8,200 nt of DNA. Origin: Dehalococcoidia bacterium SM23_28_2. GTDB taxonomy: Bacteria > Chloroflexota > Dehalococcoidia > SM23-28-2. Numbering within the stretch: position 1 is the stretch's first letter; every line of letters starts with the position of its first letter. The position numbers and the translations under genes are program-made. Below the pieces are notes generated by a model that had not been told where the DNA came from, made no database searches, and saw only the letters and a list, made by a program, of their open reading frames with translations. Below are positions 1 through 6,307 of the stretch, piece by piece. Location of the stretch: contig LJUA01000069.1 of assembly GCA_001303545.1 (NCBI GenBank), positions 1-8,200 of the forward strand. The letters are read 5' to 3'.

Positions 1-83
1 TGTTCGGGTCGGCGCAGGTCGCTGACGTAGACGCTTCCACTCCTGCGGGTCACCCGGCGGAATTCCCTGAGCGCCTGCTCGGG
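1..83 (-). pseudogene. Continuation of the methyltransferase frame beyond the TAG (partial)
   Basis: In the same frame as the methyltransferase at 84-491, the 27 codons after the TAG contain no stop. They read as the expected next part of the fold: PEQALREFRRV, then SGSVYVSDLRR. Many class I methyltransferases have at this place a helix of the type DP..AL.EI.RVL.PGG followed by a strand ending in DLRR. No Shine-Dalgarno or start codon is seen that would make this a separate gene. The simplest reading is the distal part of a gene carrying one nonsense change. The true C-terminus lies outside the window. That the sequence is homologous to the family is judged by eye. Confidence 0.75.
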
Positions 84-491
84 CTAGGGAATATGGTGGA
101 GTGCGTGGAAACTCACCACAGAGTCGAAGGCCCCCGCCTGAAAGGGGAGGTGGCGGGCATCCCCAACGATGAAGTCAATCCCGCGGTGGAGGCCTGCGCT
201 CTGCGCGTTCTCGCGGGCCCGCCGAATCATCTCTTCTGAGAGGTCGAGACCCATGACCTCCAGCTGGGGCATTCGCTGCTTCAGGAGTATGGGAACAAGG
301 CCCGGCCCCGTGCCTACATCGAGCAGTCGGCCCACGGGCGAACACACCAGTTGGACCCGGCGAACAAAGGCTCGGTCCAGAAAAGAATGGAAGCGGGCCA
401 TGGCTTCGAACGATCGGACCAAAGCGGGTGTTTCGACGCTCACCGGCTCGGGCACCCGCGTCGTTGAGCTCCAGAAGCCCGCGAGCTCCAT
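84..491 (-). CDS. Class I SAM-dependent methyltransferase, cut short by an in-frame TAG
   Basis: This is a Rossmann-fold methyltransferase that would transfer a methyl group from S-adenosylmethionine to an unknown small-molecule or lipid acceptor in the cytoplasm. Visible motifs, numbered from the ATG at 491: motif I DVGTGPG at 58-64, the acidic GLDLS loop with D83 for the SAM ribose, GDARHLPF at 110-117 and FDSVVSFHALHHIP at 122-135. These match the Methyltransf_11/25 type. The start at 491 is chosen because it overlaps the stop of the radical SAM gene (TGATG) and has a G-rich run at 498-503, six bases upstream. The frame is open further upstream to 713, but that part only shadows the radical SAM gene. 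The reading frame ends at TAG (84-86) after 135 residues, well below the 200-270 usual for the family, and lacks the last strands of the fold. Family-like sequence resumes straight after the TAG. The product is probably inactive unless the stop is read through or is a sequence error. Confidence 0.85.
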   Translation of the reverse strand: MELAGFWSSTTRVPEPVSVETPALVRSFEAMARFHSFLDRAFVRRVQLVCSPVGRLLDVGTGPGLVPILLKQRMPQLEVMGLDLSEEMIRRARENAQSAGLHRGIDFIVGDARHLPFQAGAFDSVVSFHALHHIP

Positions 492-493
492 CA
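489..493 (-). promoter_or_regulatory. TGATG stop/start overlap coupling two genes
   Basis: The TGA stop of the radical SAM gene (493-491) shares its last base with the ATG of the methyltransferase (491-489). A run of six G at 498-503 sits six bases upstream of this ATG and could serve as a weak Shine-Dalgarno sequence. Such overlaps are typical of translational coupling within an operon, where the ribosome that finishes the first gene restarts on the second. Confidence 0.8.
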
Positions 494-2173
494 GCGTCCC
501 CCCAAACTGTGAGGGGCCGCCAGCCCTGGTTCGAGCGCCGGTCGGCATCTCGAGTTGATTTCCTTCACTATCTCCGCAACCGCTTCGGCGTCGCCACACA
601 GGAGCGCCGCCCGCGCCAGGTCCCGGAATTCCCGCGGCTCCATCTGTAGTACCTGGCTCATCAGGTAGAGCTCGTGTGGCACATCGGTGAGCATCCCTTC
701 GTCCTCTATGCATCGCACGAACTCAGCCGGCTCAGCAAAGAACTCCCGCGACGTCTTGCCGTGCAGCCGATATGGCAGGGGCTTCCAGTAGGCGGGGGGG
801 AAGAGCAGTTTGATCTCGTAGGTCATGGCTTCCTGCCAGAGAGACGGGCCGTCCCTGAAGTCGAACCCGAACCTCTCCGGCTCCCGCGCCCAGGTGGTGC
901 CGGGAATGAGCCCCGGAATGGTAACGGGAACAGAATCCGGTCGGACCTCGGTGAGGAAGTCGAGCGTGGATCGCCTCGACTCCTCGTCCTCCCAGGGCGA
1001 AGGGTAGATGATGCTGGCGATGGTGTAGATGCCCTCTTCTTTCGTCATCCGAAGGACCTGCCGCATCATCTCGGGACGAGAGCCCTTGTTGAGGCTGTCG
1101 CGGAGAATGCGAGGACTGGCCGATTCGATCCCGTAGAAAATCGCCTGGCACCCGGACCGCTTCAAGAGTCTGAAATCGGCCTTGTGCATATCGCGTACGT
1201 GGCCGAAGCAGGCGTAGCGGACCCGCATGCCCTCCGTGAAGAGGGCTCGGGCGTTCTCGGTGGCTGCCTTGGCCGGGGTGTTGGAGCCGGCGTAGACGAA
1301 GGTGTTCGTCCCCAGGTGCTCTCGGAGGTTCTGGACCTCCCGCAGAACGCGCTCCGGCGACTTGACCTTCCAGCGACCCCCGCTCTTGACCGGATGAATG
1401 CAGAAGAAGCAGCGGTGGGGACAGCCCCGACTCTCATCAAGGATTCCTATCTTGATCTTCTGGTCACCGTCGAGCGCCGGGTAGGTCGCAACGTCGTAGG
1501 CCGGCAGAGGCAGCGCCTCCCAGCGCGCCAGCGGAACGTCGTCAGTGGTCCGAATGGAGCCGCCGTCCCTGTAGATGAGGTTGGGGATGGTTTCAGGTTC
1601 CCGGCTGGCAGCGGCCCATTCGGCGAGGGGAACAATCACGTGCTCGCCTTCGTGGCGGACGAGGGCATCGAAGGCACTGGTGGCCAGGAAGACTTTCTCG
1701 CCGAAATAGTCGACGTGCGGGCCACCAGCGAAAATGCTGACATGCGGGAGTTCCCGACGAATCAGCTCGGCCGCCTGCACGGCAGCCAAGAACCCGATCC
1801 CCGTCCAGAGCTTGAAGCCCACAAAGTCGGCGCCCCAGTCTCGGGCCGTTCTGGTCACCTGGCAGGCGATTCGCTCGACCTCTTTCCGCTGGTGTCGGCG
1901 CAGCCTGCGGTCCGTCCACCAGAGCAGCAACTTGTCCCTCAGGCTGGGCTTGTGTTCCTCCAGCAACACACCCTTGATGAGGGAAGTGACCCCTCGGCTG
2001 AGGGACGGGGGAAACAGTCGGGCCAGAGTGCCCACGGTGCCGAAGTCGAGGATCCTGGCCTCGTGACCCGCCTCCTGGAGACAGGCGGCCAGTGACGCCA
2101 GGCCGTTGTCGGGCATCAGGCTGCTTGGCGTATACGGGTAGCCAGCGAAACTGACCAAGAGACCCCGGGCCAT
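491..2173 (-). CDS. B12-binding-domain radical SAM enzyme
   Basis: This protein of 560 residues has the architecture of cobalamin-type radical SAM enzymes (BchE/HpnJ/HpnP-like class). Residues about 1-190 form a B12-binding Rossmann-like domain, with DNGLASLAACLQEAGHEARILD at the start (split here as residues 22-43) and the AGGPH turn at 149-153. The radical SAM core follows, with the [4Fe-4S] cysteines C251, C255 and C258 in CxxxCxxC (SRGCPHRCFFCIHP) and the SAM-contacting YGIES at 347-351. The enzyme would cleave SAM reductively to a 5'-deoxyadenosyl radical; the substrate cannot be told from sequence. Family members methylate, cyclise or rearrange lipids, tetrapyrroles and natural products. 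The ATG at 2173 is preceded by GAAGGGG at 2179-2185, five bases away. The gene is coupled by a one-base overlap to a methyltransferase, which suggests both act on one compound. About 65 residues, rich in basic and hydrophobic residues (51-115), separate the second strand from the ADFVGF strand, longer than usual. Confidence 0.9.
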   Translation of the reverse strand: MARGLLVSFAGYPYTPSSLMPDNGLASLAACLQEAGHEARILDFGTVGTLARLFPPSLSRGVTSLIKGVLLEEHKPSLRDKLLLWWTDRRLRRHQRKEVERIACQVTRTARDWGADFVGFKLWTGIGFLAAVQAAELIRRELPHVSIFAGGPHVDYFGEKVFLATSAFDALVRHEGEHVIVPLAEWAAASREPETIPNLIYRDGGSIRTTDDVPLARWEALPLPAYDVATYPALDGDQKIKIGILDESRGCPHRCFFCIHPVKSGGRWKVKSPERVLREVQNLREHLGTNTFVYAGSNTPAKAATENARALFTEGMRVRYACFGHVRDMHKADFRLLKRSGCQAIFYGIESASPRILRDSLNKGSRPEMMRQVLRMTKEEGIYTIASIIYPSPWEDEESRRSTLDFLTEVRPDSVPVTIPGLIPGTTWAREPERFGFDFRDGPSLWQEAMTYEIKLLFPPAYWKPLPYRLHGKTSREFFAEPAEFVRCIEDEGMLTDVPHELYLMSQVLQMEPREFRDLARAALLCGDAEAVAEIVKEINSRCRPALEPGLAAPHSLGGR

Positions 2174-2178
2174 GACGG

Positions 2179-2185
2179 CCCCTTC
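2179..2185 (-). promoter_or_regulatory. Ribosome binding site of the radical SAM gene
   Basis: GAAGGGG on the minus strand lies five bases before the ATG at 2173. It supports that ATG as the start, together with the immediate B12-domain-like N-terminus of the protein. I see no convincing sigma-70 or sigma-54 promoter between this site and 2350, so the gene may depend on transcription from upstream. Confidence 0.55.
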
Positions 2186-2306
2186 TCACTACTGCCACGA
2201 GATAGTGCCTCTCTTAGTTCATCGGCTTGAAGGTGTGTTGGAAGTTAGGGAAAGACTGGGCATGAGTGCTCACAGGAACGTCTGCGCTTGCCGTGTGCTG
2301 AGAGAC

Positions 2307-2324
2307 CCCCTCCGACCGGAGGGG
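2307..2324 (-). terminator. GC-rich hairpin after the TPR gene, no U tract
   Basis: CCCCTCCG and CGGAGGGG form a perfect inverted repeat of eight bases with a two-base centre; in RNA this is about seven pairs with a four-base loop. It begins 26 bases past the TAG stop of the TPR gene. No T-run follows on either strand, so it is not a classical intrinsic terminator. It may protect the 3' end, attenuate transcription, or cause a partial stop before the radical SAM gene. The hairpin is certain from sequence; its role is inferred. Confidence 0.45.
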
Positions 2325-2350
2325 TGAGGGAGGAAAGCGGCAGCCCCGCG

Positions 2351-5300
2351 CTATTCTGTTCCAGCTCCCGAAGCGATCTCAGCCAGGGCTTGGCGCGCTT
2401 GGTCGGCCTCGGGGAACCCCTCCGAAATGGCGAGCGACTGCTCGAACTCCCACTTCGCCTTCTCCAACTCGCCTGCTCGATGGTAGGCGACGCCCAAGTG
2501 GTAGCGGATGCTCGGGTGTCGGGGTGCTCCTGCCTTGGCCACTTCGAGGTGCTTGATGGCCTCCTCCGGGTTGCCGTTGAGCAGCCAGGCCCAACCCAGC
2601 GTGTCGGCGACGGCGAAGTTACCGGGGGCGATGTCAGCAGCCCGCATGGCGAGGTCAAGGGCTTCTTCAGGCTGCCCCGTGTGCGTGGCACAGAGATAAG
2701 CCAGATTGTTGTAGGCGCTCACAAGCAGGAGGTCGTCCTCGGCCGCGGCGATAGACTCCCTGTACAGGTGTGCGGCCTCCTCGAACCTTTGCCCGCCTTC
2801 GCAGATCTCTGCCATGCGGGCGTAGGCGCTGGCCCGCCTGCTGCCCGAAGCCAGATGAACGAGGTCTTGCAGGACCTGCAGGGCCTCAAGCGTCTCGCCG
2901 TGGCGCAGGTGACTGTCCGCCAGTATGTCGTAGGTGGGCAGGAACCCGGGGTAGCTTTCCACTATGGAGCGGAACTTCGCCACTGCCCGCTGGTGGGACC
3001 CGGATTTGTCCAACAGGTCAGCCACAATGAGTTCCGGGAAAACGTCACCCGGCAGGAGGGCCGAGAGCGATTCAGCCTGCTCGACGGCGGGCCTCAACCA
3101 TTGAAACGCCACGTACGCAGCCAGGAGGTTGCTGTGGAGCGCGGCCCGCAGGGCCTCCTCTCCCTGGAGAGAATGGAGGGCCTCCAGGTGAACGCGGCGG
3201 GCCTCTTCGAAGGCACGGGCCGTAGCATCGTCGAGAAAAGAAGGAAGGGGACCCACGGAAGTGGGAAGTTCACCCAGTGCCGTTCTGATGCTGCGGAGGA
3301 AGGAGGCGGCCAGGCCCCGCGGTGCGTCAGATCCTTCTTGGGTCGCAGCCAGGATGGCAAGCGCGCCGTCCAGGTCTCCACTAACCTGCAAGGCCAGAGC
3401 ATGGAAAGGAGCGATGTACTCCTCCGCCAGCTTCTCCTCGCCCAAGAGCCTACTGTACAGGGCGAGCGCATCGTCGTCACGCCCGCTGAGGACGTACAGC
3501 ATTCCCAGGATGCTTGCTGCGGCCGGACTTGGCTCGATCTCGAGGGAATGGAGAAGTTCCCGCTCCGCTTCCTGGATGCTCAGGTTCTCAGCGAGACTGG
3601 CGTTTGCTTGAGTTTCGGCAAGGCCCTTATGGACGAGCACAGTCCCCAGAACGCGTCTCATCGCCGAGGTGTTGAGCCGTTCGGGGGGGAGCGCTCGCAG
3701 AAGGCCGACTGCGCCCGCCCAGTCGCCGGTGCCGGCGTACGACTGTACGAGGAGGTACACGAGGGAATCGGGGGTGGTTTCATCCAACACCTTTGTGAGG
3801 TAAGTCTGAGCGGTCTCGTCGGAACCCTCGGACCTCGCGATCGCGGCCAGTGCCAGGAAGGCTTCCCGGCGGGAACTCAGCGCGGCCTGGTGGGAGAACG
3901 AGTCAGGCATTTGCGTCTCGAGCGCCCGGTCGGCAGCTTCGACCACCTCAGTCAGGGACGACTTGGCTTCCTCGAGTTGGCGCAGGGCCACCTGAAAGAG
4001 ACCCAGCCTCAGGCGAAGTCGGAAGTCGAGCGGATAGAGGCGGAGGGCGCCCTTGTACGCCTCGGCAGCTTGCACGTATTGCCCTCGGTCGGCGCTCAGG
4101 GTGGCGAGATAGGTCATGAAAACGCCATCGCCGGCAAAGGGGTCGCGTGCCGCCTGGCACAGTTCCAAGGCCCGGTCCGGATCGTACTCGTACACCCGGC
4201 TCACCGTATTGCAGAACTGCCTGGCGAGGTTGGCCGCGGCCTGCGAGTCACCCGCCAGGGACCGGGCGGCCTGGCGGTAGTAGCCGAGGGCCGATGTGAC
4301 CTCTCCCCGCAGTCCGTACGCCAATCCCCACAAATGCGCGCGGAAAGCGGTCAGTCTGCGAAGGGCGTCTGCATCGCCCGCCATGGCCTCCAGGGCGGTC
4401 ATGCATTCGTCAAGCGCGGCCTTGAACTCCTCCTCAGAGGCCCGTCCATGACCGTACGCCATGGCCAAGCTTCCCAGATGCTGTTCGGCGAAGCTCTGAG
4501 CCAACGACAGGTACTGTTCTGCTACCGCCGGCTTAGCGGAAGCGTCCTCGCCCGCCGCAAGTTCTTCCTTCAGCTTGAGACGGTTGAGAGCGACGACGGC
4601 TTTGAAGCCGTATTCCTGTCTGCGCGACGGGTTCACGTCCACCGCGGGATCCATGACGAGTGGCGTCCGCTTGGCGTCTTCGATAGTCTGACCGTACAGT
4701 CGGCTCGCCTCCTGGAGGTCTCCTGCCCGCTCCAGCGCCAGGCCCAGGGCATACCGGGCGCGGGCCCAGTGGACTTCACCAGAGAGGGCCACGCGCAGGT
4801 CTCTGATGGCCTGCTCGTAGTTCTCCTGGTGCAGCATGGCTTCGCCGTGAACGAAGGAAGCAGACCTATGGCTTGGCGTCTGTCCCAGGATCTCGGCAGA
4901 AATGGCCGCTGCCTGCTCGAACTCTCCCGCCTCCAGCATGATCCAGGCGCACAGGTTCTCCAGAGTGCGGTCTTTAGGACTCACGGCAAGAGCCTGCCGA
5001 ATCGTCTCAATGGCGTCGTCCAGACGGCCGACAACCAGGAACAGTTGGACCAGAAGCCGACTGGCCTCCACGTTCTTGGGGTCCTGCTGGAGGATGCCCT
5101 GCAGCATCTCTTCGGCCAGTTCCACATCGGGCTGGTGCAGCGCAACAGCCAGCCGGCCACAAGCGATCCTGGCCCCGAGCAGGTCGGGGTCGTCCTCCAG
5201 GGCGCGCTGGTAGGCCCAAATGGCGTGTTTTCGTGCGTCGTCGGTCAAGTGGAAGATCTGGGTTGCCTGTCGAAGCAGAAGGCCGACCTGTCTCTCGGCC

Positions 5301-5929
5301 TGGCTTCCCGTGGCCGTGCGCCGGGTGACCTCGATTTCCTTGTCCAGGGCCAGAAGCCGTTGGTCGTGGGCCAGGGCTCTCGCCTCCCTGATCTCGCCAA
5401 GAAGGACGTACGCCCCCGATTTTTTCTCTGCACTATGGATGTGGTTGAGCACCAGAGCTTCACTGTTCCCCAGGTCCAGGAGGACCTTCCGATACTGCTC
5501 GGGATCCAGAGGCCTATCGGCCCCGACGGCCAGTACACTTCTGGACCGCCCGAGGTATACCCGAGCCCTGCCCAAGGCGATGTCGGCGGCGGGAATCTCA
5601 TTTGAGGAGGTTTTGTCCAACTCCGCCAAGGCTTTCTCGTACTCGCCTGTTCGCAGGTACGCCTGTGCAAGGTTGTATCGACTGACCCCCGATTCCTCGA
5701 CTTCCAGGGAACGCTTGTACTCGGCGACGGCCTTCTCGTACTGCCCTTTCTGAAGGTAGATGTTGCCCCGGCGCGCCAGCAACACGTGCTTGGGAACCCG
5801 CTTCGTCAGGGCATACACACCGAGCGCCCCACCCACGACAAACACGCAGGTGAGCAGGACCCAAAGCCGCCAGTGCCTTCGCAGGAACCTATTGATTCGG
5901 CGTTTTCTTCGCTTCTGCCCGGCCACCAT
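2351..5929 (-). CDS. Large membrane-anchored TPR-repeat protein
   Basis: This protein of 1192 residues begins with a very basic segment (QKRRKRRINRFLRRHWR, about 5-21) followed by one hydrophobic segment at about 20-41 (VLLTCVFVVGGALGVYAL). That predicts a single-pass N-in anchor with the bulk outside the cytoplasmic membrane; there is no lipobox cysteine. The rest is helical and TPR-like, clearest at about 48-106 (GNIYLQKGQYEKAVAEY, YNLAQAYLRTGEYEKALAEL) and in the last 125 residues (YNNLAYL, ADTLGWAWLLNGNPEEAIKHL, YHLGVAYHRAGELEKAKWEF), with degenerate repeats between. TPR proteins are protein-binding scaffolds; no catalytic motif is seen. The DTLGW/RYHLGVA pair near the C-terminus resembles TPR proteins of exopolysaccharide and PEP-CTERM gene clusters, which is recognition by eye only. 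The start at 5929 is chosen for AAGGAG just upstream and because a GTG at 6037 would put the sigma-54 promoter inside the gene. The gene ends in TAG. Confidence 0.88.
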   Translation of the reverse strand: MVAGQKRRKRRINRFLRRHWRLWVLLTCVFVVGGALGVYALTKRVPKHVLLARRGNIYLQKGQYEKAVAEYKRSLEVEESGVSRYNLAQAYLRTGEYEKALAELDKTSSNEIPAADIALGRARVYLGRSRSVLAVGADRPLDPEQYRKVLLDLGNSEALVLNHIHSAEKKSGAYVLLGEIREARALAHDQRLLALDKEIEVTRRTATGSQAERQVGLLLRQATQIFHLTDDARKHAIWAYQRALEDDPDLLGARIACGRLAVALHQPDVELAEEMLQGILQQDPKNVEASRLLVQLFLVVGRLDDAIETIRQALAVSPKDRTLENLCAWIMLEAGEFEQAAAISAEILGQTPSHRSASFVHGEAMLHQENYEQAIRDLRVALSGEVHWARARYALGLALERAGDLQEASRLYGQTIEDAKRTPLVMDPAVDVNPSRRQEYGFKAVVALNRLKLKEELAAGEDASAKPAVAEQYLSLAQSFAEQHLGSLAMAYGHGRASEEEFKAALDECMTALEAMAGDADALRRLTAFRAHLWGLAYGLRGEVTSALGYYRQAARSLAGDSQAAANLARQFCNTVSRVYEYDPDRALELCQAARDPFAGDGVFMTYLATLSADRGQYVQAAEAYKGALRLYPLDFRLRLRLGLFQVALRQLEEAKSSLTEVVEAADRALETQMPDSFSHQAALSSRREAFLALAAIARSEGSDETAQTYLTKVLDETTPDSLVYLLVQSYAGTGDWAGAVGLLRALPPERLNTSAMRRVLGTVLVHKGLAETQANASLAENLSIQEAERELLHSLEIEPSPAAASILGMLYVLSGRDDDALALYSRLLGEEKLAEEYIAPFHALALQVSGDLDGALAILAATQEGSDAPRGLAASFLRSIRTALGELPTSVGPLPSFLDDATARAFEEARRVHLEALHSLQGEEALRAALHSNLLAAYVAFQWLRPAVEQAESLSALLPGDVFPELIVADLLDKSGSHQRAVAKFRSIVESYPGFLPTYDILADSHLRHGETLEALQVLQDLVHLASGSRRASAYARMAEICEGGQRFEEAAHLYRESIAAAEDDLLLVSAYNNLAYLCATHTGQPEEALDLAMRAADIAPGNFAVADTLGWAWLLNGNPEEAIKHLEVAKAGAPRHPSIRYHLGVAYHRAGELEKAKWEFEQSLAISEGFPEADQARQALAEIASGAGTE

Positions 5930-5932
5930 CAA

Positions 5933-5938
5933 CTCCTT
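5933..5938 (-). promoter_or_regulatory. Ribosome binding site deciding the TPR gene start
   Basis: AAGGAG on the minus strand is a near-perfect Shine-Dalgarno sequence. It lies three bases before an ATG (5929) and six before a following in-frame GTG (5926), so either codon could be the true start; the GTG has the better spacing. The in-frame GTG at 6037, which would add 36 residues, has no comparable site. Confidence 0.75.
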
Positions 5939-6004
5939 CGACACGCCAGCGCCTGTGCTGAACAGCCGTCTCAGCCCTCCCAGGAATCGTCTCCATTCGG
6001 AGGC

Positions 6005-6019
6005 GCAAAAGGCGTGCCA
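6005..6019 (-). promoter_or_regulatory. Sigma-54 (RpoN) -24/-12 promoter of the TPR gene
   Basis: On the minus strand the sequence reads TGGCACG, four bases (CCTT), then TTGC. This matches all eleven conserved positions of the TGGCACGN4TTGC consensus, with the invariant GG and GC ten bases apart. Transcription would start about 12 bases further on, near 5993, leaving a leader of about 64 bases with AAGGAG just before the ATG at 5929. Sigma-54 promoters need an AAA+ enhancer-binding activator bound upstream, which fits the inverted repeats at 6129-6158. Confidence 0.8.
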
Positions 6020-6128
6020 CCCTCGTCGCTCGAGCACAAGGCCGTGTCTGTCTCAACGGGCCTTTCACACCCGATTTGCCCAGGTTTCAGGCGGACCGTT
6101 ATCTGCCCCCTGGAGAAGCCCACCTTTG

Positions 6129-6142
6129 GCCGGTCCACCGGC
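6129..6142. repeat. Inverted repeat, 6+2+6, candidate activator site
   Basis: GCCGGT and ACCGGC flank a two-base centre with perfect symmetry. The repeat abuts another at 6143-6158. Its centre is about 117 bases upstream of the -24 element at 6018 and about 143 bases from the predicted transcription start. That is within the usual range for enhancer-binding proteins of sigma-54 promoters. The symmetry is seen directly; protein binding is inferred. Confidence 0.4.
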
Positions 6143-6158
6143 TCTGGCGAGCGCCAGA
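6143..6158. repeat. Inverted repeat, 7+2+7, candidate activator site
   Basis: TCTGGCG and CGCCAGA form perfect seven-base arms around a two-base centre, directly next to the repeat at 6129-6142. The centre is about 157 bases upstream of the start point predicted from the sigma-54 promoter. No T-run follows on either strand, so it is unlikely to be an intrinsic terminator. A dimeric regulator could bind here; which one is unknown. Confidence 0.45.
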
Positions 6159-6281
6159 AATGTGAACATCGGTAACTCCGGTGTTGCGAAAAGTAGACAT
6201 GGCTGCGACCGTGGCGGCCAGGGATACGAGGGGTTCTGCCCGGCTGGGAGGCCAGGCACAGCGCTGCTCCGACTCCTGGAC

Positions 6282-6307
6282 GGCCTGAGGCCGAGCCACC
6301 TCAGGCC
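6282..6307 (-). terminator. Hairpin over the stop codon of the fusion gene
   Basis: GGCCTGAGG and CCTCAGGCC pair as a perfect nine-base stem around an eight-base loop, with the TGA stop (6303-6301) inside the first arm in transcription order. A second, shorter palindrome, CGGCCT-g-AGGCCG at 6281-6293, shares one arm, so the two folds exclude each other. No T-run follows, so if it stops transcription it would do so without the classical U tract; protection of the mRNA 3' end is an alternative. Confidence 0.45.

Larger units (their letters stand above)
5930..6300 (-). other. 371-base intergenic regulatory region
   Basis: Between the oxidoreductase fusion and the TPR gene there is no supported gene. 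Short open frames exist (for example 6065-6259 on the minus strand), but they lack ribosome binding sites and family-like sequence. The region holds, in transcription order, part of the hairpin at 6282-6307, two adjacent inverted repeats (6129-6158), the sigma-54 promoter (6005-6019) and the ribosome binding site (5933-5938). It therefore looks like a dedicated control region that starts a new transcription unit at the TPR gene. Confidence 0.65.

Noticed and set aside
84..86. Pyrrolysine or general TAG reassignment
   Set aside because: The TPR gene ends at a TAG with no plausible coding sequence after it, and nothing in the window suggests Pyl machinery; kept only as a possibility to check.
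492..713. Upstream start at 713 for the methyltransferase
   Set aside because: The extra 74 residues fall entirely within the radical SAM gene in another frame and read as Gly/Arg-rich shadow; the TGATG overlap gives a better start.
674..2095. A 473-codon open frame on the plus strand opposite the radical SAM gene
   Set aside because: It has no family-like motif, and the opposite strand carries the CxxxCxxC radical SAM protein; it is a GC-driven shadow.
2196..2235. A possible sigma-70 promoter before the radical SAM gene (TTCAAG, 18 bases, CACTAT)
   Set aside because: Only three of six bases match in each box, which is no better than chance in this length.
2288..5605. A 1105-codon open frame on the plus strand opposite the TPR gene
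   Set aside because: It is antisense to a gene with clear TPR repeats and a good ribosome binding site. Its translation has no recognisable domain and reads as low-complexity Gly/Arg/Val-rich shadow, common in GC-rich DNA.
5930..6037. Upstream GTG start at 6037 for the TPR gene
   Set aside because: It has no Shine-Dalgarno sequence, it would place the sigma-54 promoter within the coding region, and the start at 5929 has AAGGAG.
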